Shown here piece after piece: positions 44,539-53,990 of a DNA stretch of 64,000 nt (its first letter is position 1; every line of letters begins with the position of its first letter). The notes beneath the pieces are model-generated. The model saw only the letters and a list, made by a program, of their open reading frames with translations. It ran no database searches and was not told where the DNA came from. Source of the stretch: DATFVA01 sp963774455 (GTDB lineage Bacteria; Bacteroidota; Ignavibacteria; Ignavibacteriales; Ignavibacteriaceae); contig CAVZFD010000005.1 in NCBI GenBank assembly GCA_963774455.1, positions 1,364,001-1,428,000 on the forward strand, in the 5' to 3' direction. A program made the translations under genes and the position numbers.

Positions 44539-45525
44539 ATGCACAATAACATATCCCTTAAGAAAAGAGCGGCCTATTTATCGCTTACAATAGGAATCAT
44601 TATGTTCCTATCGAAGATGGGAGCTTATCTTCTAACCGGTTCAGCGGCAATTTTTTCGGACGCCGCCGAATCCGTTGTTCATGTACTTGCAACATCGATG
44701 GCTCTGTACAGCATTATTCTTAGTTCAACACCCCCGGATGAATCTCATATGTATGGGCACGGAAACATTGAGTATTTTTCAGCGGGCGTTGAAGGTTTCC
44801 TGATTTTTGCGGCAGCTTTATTCATAATTTATACTTCGGTGCTCGATATCATTAACGGGTCCAATCTCCGTCAGCTTAGTGTGGGGGTGGTTGTTATTAG
44901 TGCAGCGGGGGTAATAAACTTACTGCTGGGTTCATATCTTGTAAGGATGGGAAAGAAAACAAATTCACTCACCCTGGTAGCCGACGGGAAGCATGTTTTA
45001 ACCGACTCTTATACAAGCATCGGCGTCATCGTAGGGATCGTGCTTGTTATGCTTACCGGGTTTCAGCTTTTTGACCCTTTATTCGCTATTGCTGTAGCAC
45101 TAAATATATTCTTTACAGGATTTAAACTTATAAGGGAATCAATCGGCGGCTTAATGCATGAAACCGATCCTAAGTTTCTGGAAAAGATCGTTTCTGAAAT
45201 TGGAAAATTAAGACAGCCATACTGGATTGATTTGCATGAATTAAGATTCTGGAGATCCGGAGATACCACCTACCTCGATTTTCACCTGATCCTTCCATAC
45301 TATTTTACAATTCAGAAATCTCATACCGAAGAAAAGGAAATTGAAGAGAAACTGATGAAAGCTTTCACGAATATGCAGATTAAGATACATTTTGATTATT
45401 GCATACCTGAACTTTGTAAGTACTGCGGATATGCTGAATGCACAGTAAGACAGGAGACAAAGAAAATTTCCTTCGAATTGAATGAGAACAAGATGACCGG
45501 GAAACCTATTTATATGACAAGGTAG
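44539..45525 (+). CDS. Cation diffusion facilitator (CDF) metal exporter
   Basis: 328 residues with six membrane helices. The metal-site motifs are SDAAESVVHVLAT near 41 (TM2 DxxxS/D-H) and ADGKHVLTDSYTSIG near 149 (TM5 HxxxD). The cytoplasmic C-terminal domain (~205-300) has the ferredoxin-like fold with HLILPYYFTIQKSHTEEKEIE, and ends with a cysteine cluster CX4CX2CX4C (CIPELCKYCGYAEC, ~293-306) not usual for the family. CDF proteins export Zn2+, Fe2+, Mn2+ or Co2+ in exchange for protons. Ends 1 base from the convergent MFS gene stop. Confidence 0.9.
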   Translation: MHNNISLKKRAAYLSLTIGIIMFLSKMGAYLLTGSAAIFSDAAESVVHVLATSMALYSIILSSTPPDESHMYGHGNIEYFSAGVEGFLIFAAALFIIYTSVLDIINGSNLRQLSVGVVVISAAGVINLLLGSYLVRMGKKTNSLTLVADGKHVLTDSYTSIGVIVGIVLVMLTGFQLFDPLFAIAVALNIFFTGFKLIRESIGGLMHETDPKFLEKIVSEIGKLRQPYWIDLHELRFWRSGDTTYLDFHLILPYYFTIQKSHTEEKEIEEKLMKAFTNMQIKIHFDYCIPELCKYCGYAECTVRQETKKISFELNENKMTGKPIYMTR

Positions 45526-45526
45526 A

Positions 45527-46783
45527 TCAGGCGATATCCCTTGCCGGTTCTTCCCTGTAAAATGGTACCCGAACCTTCTGAAGTATTATAAGCCCGGCAA
45601 TAAAAAACAGTCCTATCGCCAGAGCTGCAAATCTTTCGTTGGAAAGGTCAGATATCACCCCATACACAAAAGGACCTACTACAGCCGATGATTTACCAAA
45701 CAATCCGTCATAAAATCCGAAGAATTCAGCTTCCCGCTCATTTGGCGTCAGCAGAGCCATCAGGCTTCTGCTGCAGGATTGTGAACTTCCTATAGACAGA
45801 CCGGCCAGTAAACCAACAATATAAAATTCTGCTATGGTTTGAACGAAAAAAGCACCGATTATTACAAGAATCCAGACTCCAAGCGTTATAGTTATTGTTT
45901 TTTTCGGACCAATATGATCAGAGATTATACCAAAGATAAATGAACCTGCAACCGCTGTGCTCTGTACTATCACGAAGAACAGGATGATTTCTTCATCATT
46001 CATTTTCAGAATATTAGATGCAAATATGGAGGCAAATGCAATGATGGTAATTATTGCATCATTATATAAAAAGAAAGCAAAAAGGAATCGTGATACCGCG
46101 GGATATTTCTTCTGAAAGAAAATAGCTTTGAAAGTACTGAAACTCTTATTTATACCTTTTTTCAGGAGATCCTTTTTAATTGGTTCAGAAATTGGCGGTT
46201 CACTCACAAACAGAAATAAGGGTGCTGAAAAGAAAAGAAAGAATGCAGCAGCCAGAACAAAAGTAAGGCGGATATAAAAATAATAATCAGCTGAATCCGC
46301 AGAGGGTAGAATTATCATAACAATCAGAAGCACAGCCAATGCACCTACATAACCCATAGCAAAACCATACCCCGAAACCCGCCCGAAATTTTTCTTATCT
46401 GTCAGGTTAGGGAGAAACGCATCATAGAACACCAGTCCTGCTTCAAATCCAATATTCGCAAGTACGAAAAGTATAAAACCGGTAGCGATATCTCCCTTAT
46501 CAACGAAAAACATAAGTGCGGTACAGCAAACGGAAAGCAATGTAAACATAAGGAGAAAACGCTTCCTGTTCCTTGAAACATCCGCAATAGCCCCGAGTGG
46601 AGGACTGAGCAATGCTGCTAAAACCATAGAAAGGCTTACAGCCAGGCCCCACAGCCATCTCTGACCGCCCGTAACATAATTTGAGAAATACTTGGAGTAA
46701 ATAACGGTAACGATTATTACAGAAAAAGCAGTATTCGCAAAATCGAATAACGTCCAGACGAAAATTCTGCTTCTGTCCTTCAT
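45527..46783 (-). CDS. UMF1-type MFS transporter (Atg22-like)
   Basis: 418 residues, 12 predicted helices. The N-terminal FVWTLFDFANTAFSVIIVTVIYSKYF and the loop DVSRNRKRFL are typical of the UMF1/VacB/Atg22 group. Eukaryotic Atg22 exports amino acids from vacuoles; the bacterial substrate is unknown. C-terminal half has SSQSCSRSLMALLTPNEREAEFFGFYD. It lies 6 bases downstream of nusB, so the two are probably co-transcribed. Confidence 0.88.
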   Translation of the reverse strand: MKDRSRIFVWTLFDFANTAFSVIIVTVIYSKYFSNYVTGGQRWLWGLAVSLSMVLAALLSPPLGAIADVSRNRKRFLLMFTLLSVCCTALMFFVDKGDIATGFILFVLANIGFEAGLVFYDAFLPNLTDKKNFGRVSGYGFAMGYVGALAVLLIVMIILPSADSADYYFYIRLTFVLAAAFFLFFSAPLFLFVSEPPISEPIKKDLLKKGINKSFSTFKAIFFQKKYPAVSRFLFAFFLYNDAIITIIAFASIFASNILKMNDEEIILFFVIVQSTAVAGSFIFGIISDHIGPKKTITITLGVWILVIIGAFFVQTIAEFYIVGLLAGLSIGSSQSCSRSLMALLTPNEREAEFFGFYDGLFGKSSAVVGPFVYGVISDLSNERFAALAIGLFFIAGLIILQKVRVPFYREEPARDIA

Positions 46784-46789
46784 CCGGGA

Positions 46790-47272
46790 TTACTTTTTGT
46801 GAGTTTGCTTTGAAATGGTTTCCTCCACCAGTCCCCTGCCGGTTTTATTTAGTTTTTGCTCCTGTTTTAATTCATTAAGGATCGCATCAAGGATCCCATT
46901 TATAAATTTTCCGCTGCCTGCAGTACTATAAGTTTTTGCGATTTCTATAGCTTCATTGATGGATACTTTAGGAGGGATATCAGGGAAATAGAAAAGTTCA
47001 CAGATTCCCATACGCAGCAAAAGTTTATCAATTAAAGCAATCCTGCCCATTTCCCAGTTATCGACTCTTTCTTTTATTTTTATATCCAATTCTTTCCGAT
47101 GAATGATTACCCTGTTTACAAGATCATTCGCGAACTTTTTATCGACAGGATCTTTCAGATCAGCCAGTATCCCATCGGTTAACAATTGTAGTGATTCATT
47201 GTTTAACTCAAACGCATACAGAATTTGCAGAACCCTTTCTCTTACGACTCTTCTTTTAAACATTTGTGTCAT
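46790..47272 (-). CDS. nusB: Transcription antitermination factor NusB
   Basis: 160 residues. Starts MTQMFKRRVVRERVLQILYAFE; the rest is all-helical with VDNWEMGRIALIDKLLLRMG and VSINEAIEIAKTYSTAGSGKFINGILD, the strongest NusB signature. With NusE (S10) it binds boxA in rRNA leaders and prevents early termination. A second ATG three codons in (MFKRR) is possible. The C-terminal Lys-rich tail continues beyond the usual core. Confidence 0.94.
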   Translation of the reverse strand: MTQMFKRRVVRERVLQILYAFELNNESLQLLTDGILADLKDPVDKKFANDLVNRVIIHRKELDIKIKERVDNWEMGRIALIDKLLLRMGICELFYFPDIPPKVSINEAIEIAKTYSTAGSGKFINGILDAILNELKQEQKLNKTGRGLVEETISKQTHKK

Positions 47273-47345
47273 TTTACCTAGCTACCAACTTTTTAAAGAA
47301 CAATTGAATTTATAAAAATATTCTGAATTATGTACTTCTGATATT

Positions 47346-48458
47346 CTACCTATGAAATAACTCACCAAGTCTGCCCGAAAAAGCCGATTGTCCCGTGTAT
47401 ATATTACTTATTCTCCCAACGTTTCCGAGTCTTTCTTCAGCCATTTTATTAGATGCCTCATATGTAGGAACATTCTCTTTAGCTGAAATTCCCAGAATTT
47501 TTCCTATTACATCATAAATTTTTTCTGCCTGTTTCAATGCCCGGTCCTGCCTGTAGCCTTCCAGTTCATTTGCTACATTTATCAGCCCTCCTGCATTGAT
47601 AACATAATCCGGGGCATATAGAATATTTTTTTTCATCAAGAGCGGGCCATGAATATCTTCCTTCTCAAGCTGATTATTGGCACCACCGGCAACTATTTCA
47701 GCTTTCAACTTTCCAATGGTGTCATTATTTATTATAGCACCCAGGGCATTTGGAGAAAAAATATCAACATCGAGAGCATATATTTCCTCAGGTTTAACAA
47801 CTTGTGCTTTAACTGTTTCAAGAACCCTGTTTATTTTGTCCTCATTTATATCGGTTATAAAAATTTCTGCACCTTCCTTATAAAGATGTTCGCATAAATA
47901 TTTTGCAACCTGCCCCGCTCCCTGTACGGCTATCTTTTTTCCGGCTAGAGAGTCACTCCCCCATTTAAACTTTGCGCAGGCTTTCATTCCTACGAAAACA
48001 CCATAAGCAGTTACAGGTGAAGGATCACCGGAACCACCAAGTGCCTTTGAAACTCCTGTAACATATTTTGTTTCCATTCTAACATATTCCATATCGATGA
48101 CAGAAGTTCCTACATCTTCAGCGGTAATATATCTACCTGCCAGACCTTCTATAAATTTTCCAAACGTTCTGAAAAGCAGCTCATTTTTTTGAGTGCCCGA
48201 ATCACCAATAATCACAGCTTTCCCGCCGCCGAGGTTTAGACCGGAAACCGCAGCTTTATACGTCATTCCTCTTGATAATCTGAGTACATCTTTCAAAGCA
48301 TCATCGTGACTCTTGTAATTCCACATACGTGTTCCTCCGAGGGCAGGTCCCAGAGTAGTGTTATGAATAGCTATAATCGCTCTTAAACCGGCTTCTTTAT
48401 TGGAACAGAAGACTACCTGCTCATGATCATATTCTTCTATAATTTCAAAATTAACCAT
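47346..48458 (-). CDS. ldh: Leucine dehydrogenase (Glu/Leu/Phe/Val dehydrogenase family)
   Basis: 370 residues, usual for LeuDH (~365). Substrate-domain signature LGPALGGTRMW near 38 and the catalytic lysine in GLNLGGGKAVIIGD near 73-86; the NAD-binding domain has VQGAGQVAKYLCEHLY near 175, TDINEDK, and the late YAPDYVINAGGLINVANELEGY. It interconverts branched-chain amino acids and 2-oxo acids with NAD+, important for branched fatty acid synthesis in this phylum. Valine or phenylalanine preference cannot be excluded. Confidence 0.9.
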   Translation of the reverse strand: MVNFEIIEEYDHEQVVFCSNKEAGLRAIIAIHNTTLGPALGGTRMWNYKSHDDALKDVLRLSRGMTYKAAVSGLNLGGGKAVIIGDSGTQKNELLFRTFGKFIEGLAGRYITAEDVGTSVIDMEYVRMETKYVTGVSKALGGSGDPSPVTAYGVFVGMKACAKFKWGSDSLAGKKIAVQGAGQVAKYLCEHLYKEGAEIFITDINEDKINRVLETVKAQVVKPEEIYALDVDIFSPNALGAIINNDTIGKLKAEIVAGGANNQLEKEDIHGPLLMKKNILYAPDYVINAGGLINVANELEGYRQDRALKQAEKIYDVIGKILGISAKENVPTYEASNKMAEERLGNVGRISNIYTGQSAFSGRLGELFHR

Positions 48459-48484
48459 GCCTATTCTCCATTATTTGAAAAATG

Positions 48485-49516
48485 TTAAATTGCAAAGAAC
48501 CAAAATATTAAAATTGCGGCACTTTCTCTTGCTTTATTATATAATTTATTCTCAAATCTCAAATCCAGATCTGAAGGAGCAACTTCAATATTGAGAAGAT
48601 TAAAATCAGCAATCTCCCTAACCCTCGGCAGATGGTATGAATCGGATATTACTATGATATCATTGACATCCTTTTTTATACTTAGGTTCTTCTTCATAAA
48701 CTGAACCTGCTCTGTAGTAGAAGTCGTCATCTTTTCTATCCAGATATCCGTTGTATCTATATTCCTGGTTTTAAGGTAATCATATGCGATTTCAGCCTCA
48801 CTCAGTTCTCCGGGAGCATTACCACCGGTCAACTGTATCTTCTGAAGACTTCCGTTCTTATACAAACTGAATGCCTTATCCACACGAGATTTTAAACTTG
48901 GACTCGGTTCATTCGTCCATACCGCTGCTCCCAAAACGACACCGATGTTATTACCTTTTCCGCTCAGGAAAAATTCTCTGTTGGGAGCTTTATTAAAATT
49001 TAAATAGAAGAATGAAAATACCAGAAGTATCAAAGTAATTAATACAGAATCAACCAAAGCACGTAAAAAGATTAAATTCGATTTTTGTGATAAACTCAGC
49101 CAAACTTCAACTATCAGAACAAACTGAATGAACTGATAAACAACAAACAATCCACTAACAAATATCTTTGTCAATGGCTGGTTTAGAATAGAAATATCAG
49201 GTAGTGAAAGAGGAGACTTTGAAAATATCCAGGCTACAAACAAGAAGATTGTCATCACGGCAGCCAGTATAAAAATGTAGACAGGAGACAGATTTGTTTT
49301 TTCCTTCAACATATATACTATCAATCCTGCAGCCAGTACAATGCTAAATGTAATATTAAAAAGGTTGCCAGTATAATAAAGTCTGAAATAAGACAGAGGC
49401 AGATGCTGGTTATCATATTTGATATATAAAATAAAAAGCAGATCAAAAACGGTAAGAGTTAAAACAAATAGCGTAAGCCATATCTTATTTTCTGTATTCA
49501 CTTTCTTCTTAACCAT
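48485..49516 (-). CDS. YdcF/SanA-like DUF218 membrane protein
   Basis: 343 residues. Five or more N-terminal membrane helices (~12-175), then a DUF218 domain: GVVLGAAVWTNEPSPSLKSR near 187, the LTGGNAPGELSEAEIAYDYL block near 225 and VISDSYHLPRVREIADFNLL near 280. Members influence vancomycin sensitivity and envelope integrity; the chemistry is unknown. The 26 bases to the ldh start suggest a shared transcript. Confidence 0.82.
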   Translation of the reverse strand: MVKKKVNTENKIWLTLFVLTLTVFDLLFILYIKYDNQHLPLSYFRLYYTGNLFNITFSIVLAAGLIVYMLKEKTNLSPVYIFILAAVMTIFLFVAWIFSKSPLSLPDISILNQPLTKIFVSGLFVVYQFIQFVLIVEVWLSLSQKSNLIFLRALVDSVLITLILLVFSFFYLNFNKAPNREFFLSGKGNNIGVVLGAAVWTNEPSPSLKSRVDKAFSLYKNGSLQKIQLTGGNAPGELSEAEIAYDYLKTRNIDTTDIWIEKMTTSTTEQVQFMKKNLSIKKDVNDIIVISDSYHLPRVREIADFNLLNIEVAPSDLDLRFENKLYNKARESAAILIFWFFAI

Positions 49517-49575
49517 TAACCGCCATACAAATAATATTTTCAGTTTTAGAATATTGAGAACTTTAAATATAAGGC

Positions 49576-49595
49576 CGGGAAAATTGAATTTCCCG
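49576..49595. repeat. Perfect 7-bp inverted repeat in front of the DUF218 gene
   Basis: CGGGAAA (49576-49582) and TTTCCCG (49589-49595) with a 6-base spacer, 60 bases upstream of the DUF218 start. It could be an operator or a second hairpin after tonB; no T run follows it. Confidence 0.4.
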
Positions 49596-49616
49596 ACAGA
49601 GATTTATTTAAAAAAG

Positions 49617-49641
49617 AAAAGGCGTCACGGAGACGCCTTTT
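49617..49641 (-). terminator. Terminator of the tonB gene
   Basis: AAAAGGCGTC/GACGCCTTTT with a 5-base loop; on the minus strand it continues CTTTTTT, 17 bases after the tonB stop. T-rich on both sides, so possibly bidirectional. Confidence 0.9.
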
Positions 49642-49658
49642 AATTTTATTATCAATAT

Positions 49659-50312
49659 TTATTGAAGTTTAAAGACTATAGGAATTGAAACCTGAACTTT
49701 GACTGGTTTTCCTCTCTGTTTACCGGGCTTGAACTTAGTAGCCTTTACAGCCTTTAGGGCCGCATCATCAAGTCCAGCACCCAAACCTTTAATAATCTGT
49801 GCTTTAGTCACTGTACCTGCTTCATTAACGAAAGCAAGCACATAAACTTTTCCTTCAATTCCGGCTCTTTTAGCAATTTCAGGGTAAATTATCTTGCTTT
49901 GGATTGCCTGGATACCGCCGATAGGTTCCGGCATCTCTTCAACTGCTACGAAATACTGAGGTTCCTCTTCAACTTTCTTTTCAACTTTTGGAGGCGGCGC
50001 AGCCTCTACCTGTTGGTTAACATCAAGTTCGGTTTCTCCTATTTCAATATCTTCAAGAACATCCTCAGAAGGGGCTTCAATGGGTATCGGGGGTTTAGGA
50101 GGCGGAGGAGGTCTGTTCTCTTGTTTGGTTTGTTGAACGTCTTCAACCTTAAATAATTCCTGTGGTCCTTCTGTCATCACAGCTTTTGTCTCAAGATGAG
50201 GAAAATACTTAAACGCAACTATTAATACTGCAAGAGAAATTATCAAACTCAGCTCGAAAATCTTTTTGTAGCTACGTCTCAAATCCGCTTTGGGATTTTT
50301 ATTTAGTGGCAT
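49659..50312 (-). CDS. tonB: TonB-family energy transducer
   Basis: 217 residues. Cytoplasmic Lys/Arg-rich start, one membrane helix (~19-36), a proline-rich periplasmic linker (NRPPPPPKPPIPIE, ~65-80) and a C-terminal TonB domain with YPEIAKRAGIEGKVYVLAFV (~148), VTKAQIIKGLGAGLDDAALKAV and GKPVKVQVSIPIVFKL. It carries the proton-motive force to outer-membrane receptors. ExbB/ExbD are not in this window. A strong ribosome-binding AGGAGG precedes the ATG. Confidence 0.93.
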   Translation of the reverse strand: MPLNKNPKADLRRSYKKIFELSLIISLAVLIVAFKYFPHLETKAVMTEGPQELFKVEDVQQTKQENRPPPPPKPPIPIEAPSEDVLEDIEIGETELDVNQQVEAAPPPKVEKKVEEEPQYFVAVEEMPEPIGGIQAIQSKIIYPEIAKRAGIEGKVYVLAFVNEAGTVTKAQIIKGLGAGLDDAALKAVKATKFKPGKQRGKPVKVQVSIPIVFKLQ

Positions 50313-50463
50313 TTACTAACTCCTCCTAAAGAGCAAATTAACCGCCCGTCAAAGTAATAAATGGTGTTTCTTTTGTCAACTTCTTCTAGTATTCTTACTT
50401 CAAAATTATTCAATAGTTCCACCAAAGTGATAACTATTTCCCTGGTCAGAAAAAAAGGAATTT

Positions 50464-50868
50464 TCAGCCGGTTTGGGGCTTATACCTTGAAAATATCATC
50501 AGTATTTTTACAAAGCCTAAACCAAGAAGTACACCCGATGCATCAGACATCCAGTCAAGTAAATCACAATCCCTCCCCGGTATGAAAAGCTGGTGGAGTT
50601 CATCAAGAGCTGCGTACGTAAGGACAAACAGCAAGGTATACAGCCAGGCCTTTTTTTTAAGTTTCGGGTATTTATTCTGGAACATGAGTGTAAGATTGAG
50701 AAAAACAGCCAGGATCATATATGCTGTAAAGTGTTCCACTTTATCGCTTACCCCCGTTTTAGGTAAATCCGACGAAGGCAGGGTCGTGGCGACAAATAAT
50801 ATCAACCAGTAAAGAATCAGAGGAAAGTAGATTAACCACTTTTTATTTGTTTCAAGTTTATTAAGCAA
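50464..50868 (-). CDS. VanZ-like membrane protein
   Basis: 134 residues, four helices. VSDKVEHFTAYMILAVFLNL at ~41 and the later ALDELHQLFIPGRDCDLLDW (~93-112) plus ASGVLLGLGF match the VanZ-like fold (HxxxY/F, DExxQ, GR-x2-D-x2-D). VanZ confers low-level teicoplanin resistance in enterococci, but most relatives have no known role. It overlaps the start-side gene nnr by 8 bases. Confidence 0.85.
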   Translation of the reverse strand: MLNKLETNKKWLIYFPLILYWLILFVATTLPSSDLPKTGVSDKVEHFTAYMILAVFLNLTLMFQNKYPKLKKKAWLYTLLFVLTYAALDELHQLFIPGRDCDLLDWMSDASGVLLGLGFVKILMIFSRYKPQTG

Positions 50869-52426
50869 ATGTTTTCCTTAGAAATTTAATTGCTGAAGAA
50901 ATATTACGACTAATATCGGATGCCGTATATCCGAATTCAGTAGATTTTTTAAGAAGCAAGTCTGCTGCCAGGCTATGAATATAAACTGCACAGGTCACTG
51001 CCTCTTCCTTATTTTTTTTCTGAGCTATAAATGAAGATATTACACCCGTCAAAACATCTCCGGTTCCGAATTTAGCCATACCCGGATTTCCCGTTGTATT
51101 TATTAAGGCATCCCCGTCGGGAGTAAAAATTATGGTAGGGGCTCCTTTAAGCACAAGATATGTTCCTGTTTCCCCGGCAAAATTATGACCGTAATGAAGA
51201 ATGTCTTTCTCAATTTCCTTAAGTTCAACTCCAACCAGGTGAGCAAATTCAGCATGATGCGGAGTAAGCACAGCACCGGTCAGATCGTAATGCTGATAGC
51301 CGTCTTCACCCACCGCATAAACAGCATCGGCATCCAGCACAATATTCTGATATTTCCGTTCCTTTAATATCTGCAGAATTGCCTCCTGCGTAGCCTGCTC
51401 TCTCCCGAGTCCGGGTCCCATAGCGACCACGTCAGCCCATTTAATCCTTTTATTAAGTTCTTTGATATTATCAGCGGCAAGAATTTCTTTTTTATTATCA
51501 TCATATGCGTCAACTATAACTTCACCCAGATTTTTATGCACAAGCCGTCTTACCGATCTCGGATAAGCCAGTATACAAGCACCAGTTCCGGAAGACAGTG
51601 CGGCTTTTGATGTCAGTACTGCGGCTCCCGGCAAATCACCCGAACCTGCAATTGTAAAAACCTTCCCTGCTGAATATTTATATTCATCCTTCTTTTTTTT
51701 AGGCAGGAACAACAATGCATCTTCCGGCTCTATAAGATATTCAGAGGTATCATAGCGGTCATATACAGAGAAACCAATACCAATACTTCCCTTATATATC
51801 TCACCACAATAAACCGAACCCTTACCGAAGAACAAACCTTTCTTTAATTCTCCGAGAGTAATGGTAAAGTCAGCGTGGAATGCATCTTGTGCAAAGCCTT
51901 TATCGGCACTTAATCCGGTGGGAATATCGATAGCTGCTTTAAGGGCATTAATCTTATTTAATTCATCCACAATTGATTTATACGGTTCCCTTAAGTCGCC
52001 TTCAATTCCGCTTCCAAGCAATGCATCTGCGATTATCGGGAAGTTTTTTAGCTTCCTGATATCGCTGATCGATTTATATTCGATTATGGTGAGAGATTTA
52101 TTTACGTTTCCAAGATTTCTCAGGATGGTGAAATTTGTTCTGCAATCGGATGTCATCTCACTTTCATCGCCTATCTTAACTACAGTCGTTTCATATCCAT
52201 TATTGATGAAATGTCTTGCGGCCGCGTATCCATCACCGCCATTATTCCCTTTTCCGCATATTAAGGCAATTTTGCAGGGAAGGCCCAGTTTATCGCGTGT
52301 CAATTCTATATAACTGAAAATTTCAAGTGAAGCATTCTCCATCAAAACCAGGCCCGGCACTTTCAGCTCATTAATAGCCCACTCGTCTGTTTCACGTATC
52401 TGATTTGTAGAAAACAATGGTATCAT
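50861..52426 (-). CDS. nnr: Bifunctional NAD(P)HX epimerase/dehydratase
   Basis: 521 residues with both repair domains. N-terminal NnrE (YjeF_N) epimerase: ALICGKGNNGGDGYAAARHF (~53), ADALLGSGIEGDLREPY (~133), AAIDIPTGLSADKG. C-terminal NnrD (carbohydrate-kinase-like) dehydratase: GSGDLPGAAVLTSKAAL (~258), MGPGLGRE (~339), DADAVYAV, VLTPHHAEFAHL and GTGDVLTGVISSFIAQ (~466). It repairs hydrated NADH and NADPH in the cytoplasm. Followed in the same direction by the VanZ-like gene. Confidence 0.94.
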   Translation of the reverse strand: MIPLFSTNQIRETDEWAINELKVPGLVLMENASLEIFSYIELTRDKLGLPCKIALICGKGNNGGDGYAAARHFINNGYETTVVKIGDESEMTSDCRTNFTILRNLGNVNKSLTIIEYKSISDIRKLKNFPIIADALLGSGIEGDLREPYKSIVDELNKINALKAAIDIPTGLSADKGFAQDAFHADFTITLGELKKGLFFGKGSVYCGEIYKGSIGIGFSVYDRYDTSEYLIEPEDALLFLPKKKKDEYKYSAGKVFTIAGSGDLPGAAVLTSKAALSSGTGACILAYPRSVRRLVHKNLGEVIVDAYDDNKKEILAADNIKELNKRIKWADVVAMGPGLGREQATQEAILQILKERKYQNIVLDADAVYAVGEDGYQHYDLTGAVLTPHHAEFAHLVGVELKEIEKDILHYGHNFAGETGTYLVLKGAPTIIFTPDGDALINTTGNPGMAKFGTGDVLTGVISSFIAQKKNKEEAVTCAVYIHSLAADLLLKKSTEFGYTASDISRNISSAIKFLRKTFA

Positions 52427-52440
52427 AATAATTCCTACAT

Positions 52441-52492
52441 AAAAAAATGCCGGTTGTTTAATTTAGTAGTTTACTAAACTTTCAAACCGGCA
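52441..52492 (-). terminator. Terminator of the nuo membrane-arm operon
   Basis: Outer stem TGCCGGTT (52448-52455)/AACCGGCA (52485-52492); inside, AGTTTAGTAAACT forms a second hairpin. On the minus strand it ends in TTTTTTT, 26 bases after the nuoN stop. Confidence 0.87.
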
Positions 52493-52518
52493 GGCAAAAT
52501 TTAAGCAAAAAATAACTT

Positions 52519-53949
52519 CTATGACAGGAATGAAGAGATTAATCCTATAATTGTGCCCGGTGCAACCCCAAGCACGATCACCAGTAAAACTGAAATTATT
52601 ACAGCAAGCAATCCTGTGCTGGTTTGTGAAGGTGAAACCACTTCCTCAGCATCCTTAAAGTACATCAAAACCACGATTCTCAGATAGAAGTAAACACTTA
52701 TAACACTTGAAAGAACACCGATTATAGCGAGCCAGGTTAATCCTGATTCGATAGCTGAAATAAAAACATAATACTTGCCGAAGAATCCTGCAAAAGGCGG
52801 AATTCCTGCCAGGGAGAACATGAATACTGAAAGTAGTCCGGCCAGCAGAGGACTCCTTGAACCAAGTCCGGCATAGGAGCGGATAGAAAGATTAGTCTCA
52901 TTCTCCCCTTCCACAATAGACACGATACCGAATGCTCCCAGGTTCATAAATGTATAGGCTGCCAGATAGAATATAATTCCTGCGATTCCGTCGTAATTTC
53001 CTGCAGCAAAACCGATCAGCATATAGCCCGCGTGGGCTATAGAGGAATATGCAAGCATTCGTTTTATATTATCCTGAACTATTGCTACAATGCTTCCAAA
53101 GAGCATGGAGAGGACTGCAATAACGGCAAGGTAAGGTGTAAACAAATGAAGCGACGAAGTACTGAATATGGTTCCAAGGGTAACAATGATGGCACTGAAT
53201 GCTGCTGCTTTACCGCCTGTGGAGAATAAACCCGAAACAGTTGTTGCTGATCCCTCATATACATCAGGCACCCACATGTGAAAGGGAAAGGCTGCAATCT
53301 TAAATGAAAACCCAATCAGGAATAACAGGATACCTGTTATGAAGATGAAATCTCCGGATAAATTTCCAAACCTGGAAATTATTCCTTCAATCGAGGTTGT
53401 TCCGGCAGAACCATAGATAAGTGCAATACCATAGACAGTGAATCCGGTAGCAAAAGCACCGAGTAAAAAATATTTGAGAGAGGCCTCATTTGCGGAAAGT
53501 CTTTTCCGGTTGAATCCTGCCAGAGCATAGAAACTAATCGACATAAGCTCCAGACCAAGGAAAACAGTGAACAGATCTTTTGCTCCGGCCATAAACATCA
53601 TCCCCAGCACGGAACACTGAACAAGGAGGTAAAACTCACCGTAATTAGCCCCATACTTCTTCAGGTAATCCATCGACAGAAGGCAGACTAACGCGGCTCC
53701 GAAAGTAAAAATGAAATAAAATATATTTACCGTTCCCCCTGTTGCCAGCATATTCTGCATAACAACCGAGACCGAATTAACTGTGGCAAGGGAATAAAAA
53801 GCTGCGGCAAAAAAGATTATTACGGAAATCCAGCTGACCGCCGTTTCGCTTTCTTTCCTGAACATTTCGACAAGTAATGAAACAAGGATCCCAGCGCCGA
53901 CTATAACCAGCGGCATAATATTGAAAAATTCCTGAATACTATTGAGCAT
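52519..53949 (-). CDS. nuoN: NADH-quinone oxidoreductase subunit N
   Basis: 476 residues, 14 helices. Antiporter-like subunit with ELMSISFYALAGFNRKRLSANE (~130, conserved Glu), the broken-helix GFSFKIAAFPFHMWVPDVYEGS (~215, with the Lys and His of the proton path), DNIKRMLAYSSIAHAGYMLIG (~293) and SLAGIPPFAGFFGKYYVF (~375). A proton pump of complex I. Last gene before a strong terminator; separated from nuoM by two foreign genes. Confidence 0.95.
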   Translation of the reverse strand: MLNSIQEFFNIMPLVIVGAGILVSLLVEMFRKESETAVSWISVIIFFAAAFYSLATVNSVSVVMQNMLATGGTVNIFYFIFTFGAALVCLLSMDYLKKYGANYGEFYLLVQCSVLGMMFMAGAKDLFTVFLGLELMSISFYALAGFNRKRLSANEASLKYFLLGAFATGFTVYGIALIYGSAGTTSIEGIISRFGNLSGDFIFITGILLFLIGFSFKIAAFPFHMWVPDVYEGSATTVSGLFSTGGKAAAFSAIIVTLGTIFSTSSLHLFTPYLAVIAVLSMLFGSIVAIVQDNIKRMLAYSSIAHAGYMLIGFAAGNYDGIAGIIFYLAAYTFMNLGAFGIVSIVEGENETNLSIRSYAGLGSRSPLLAGLLSVFMFSLAGIPPFAGFFGKYYVFISAIESGLTWLAIIGVLSSVISVYFYLRIVVLMYFKDAEEVVSPSQTSTGLLAVIISVLLVIVLGVAPGTIIGLISSFLS

Positions 53950-53990
53950 AATTTTAAGCCTTTGGTATGCCTTAATCCCGGCAATCTAAA

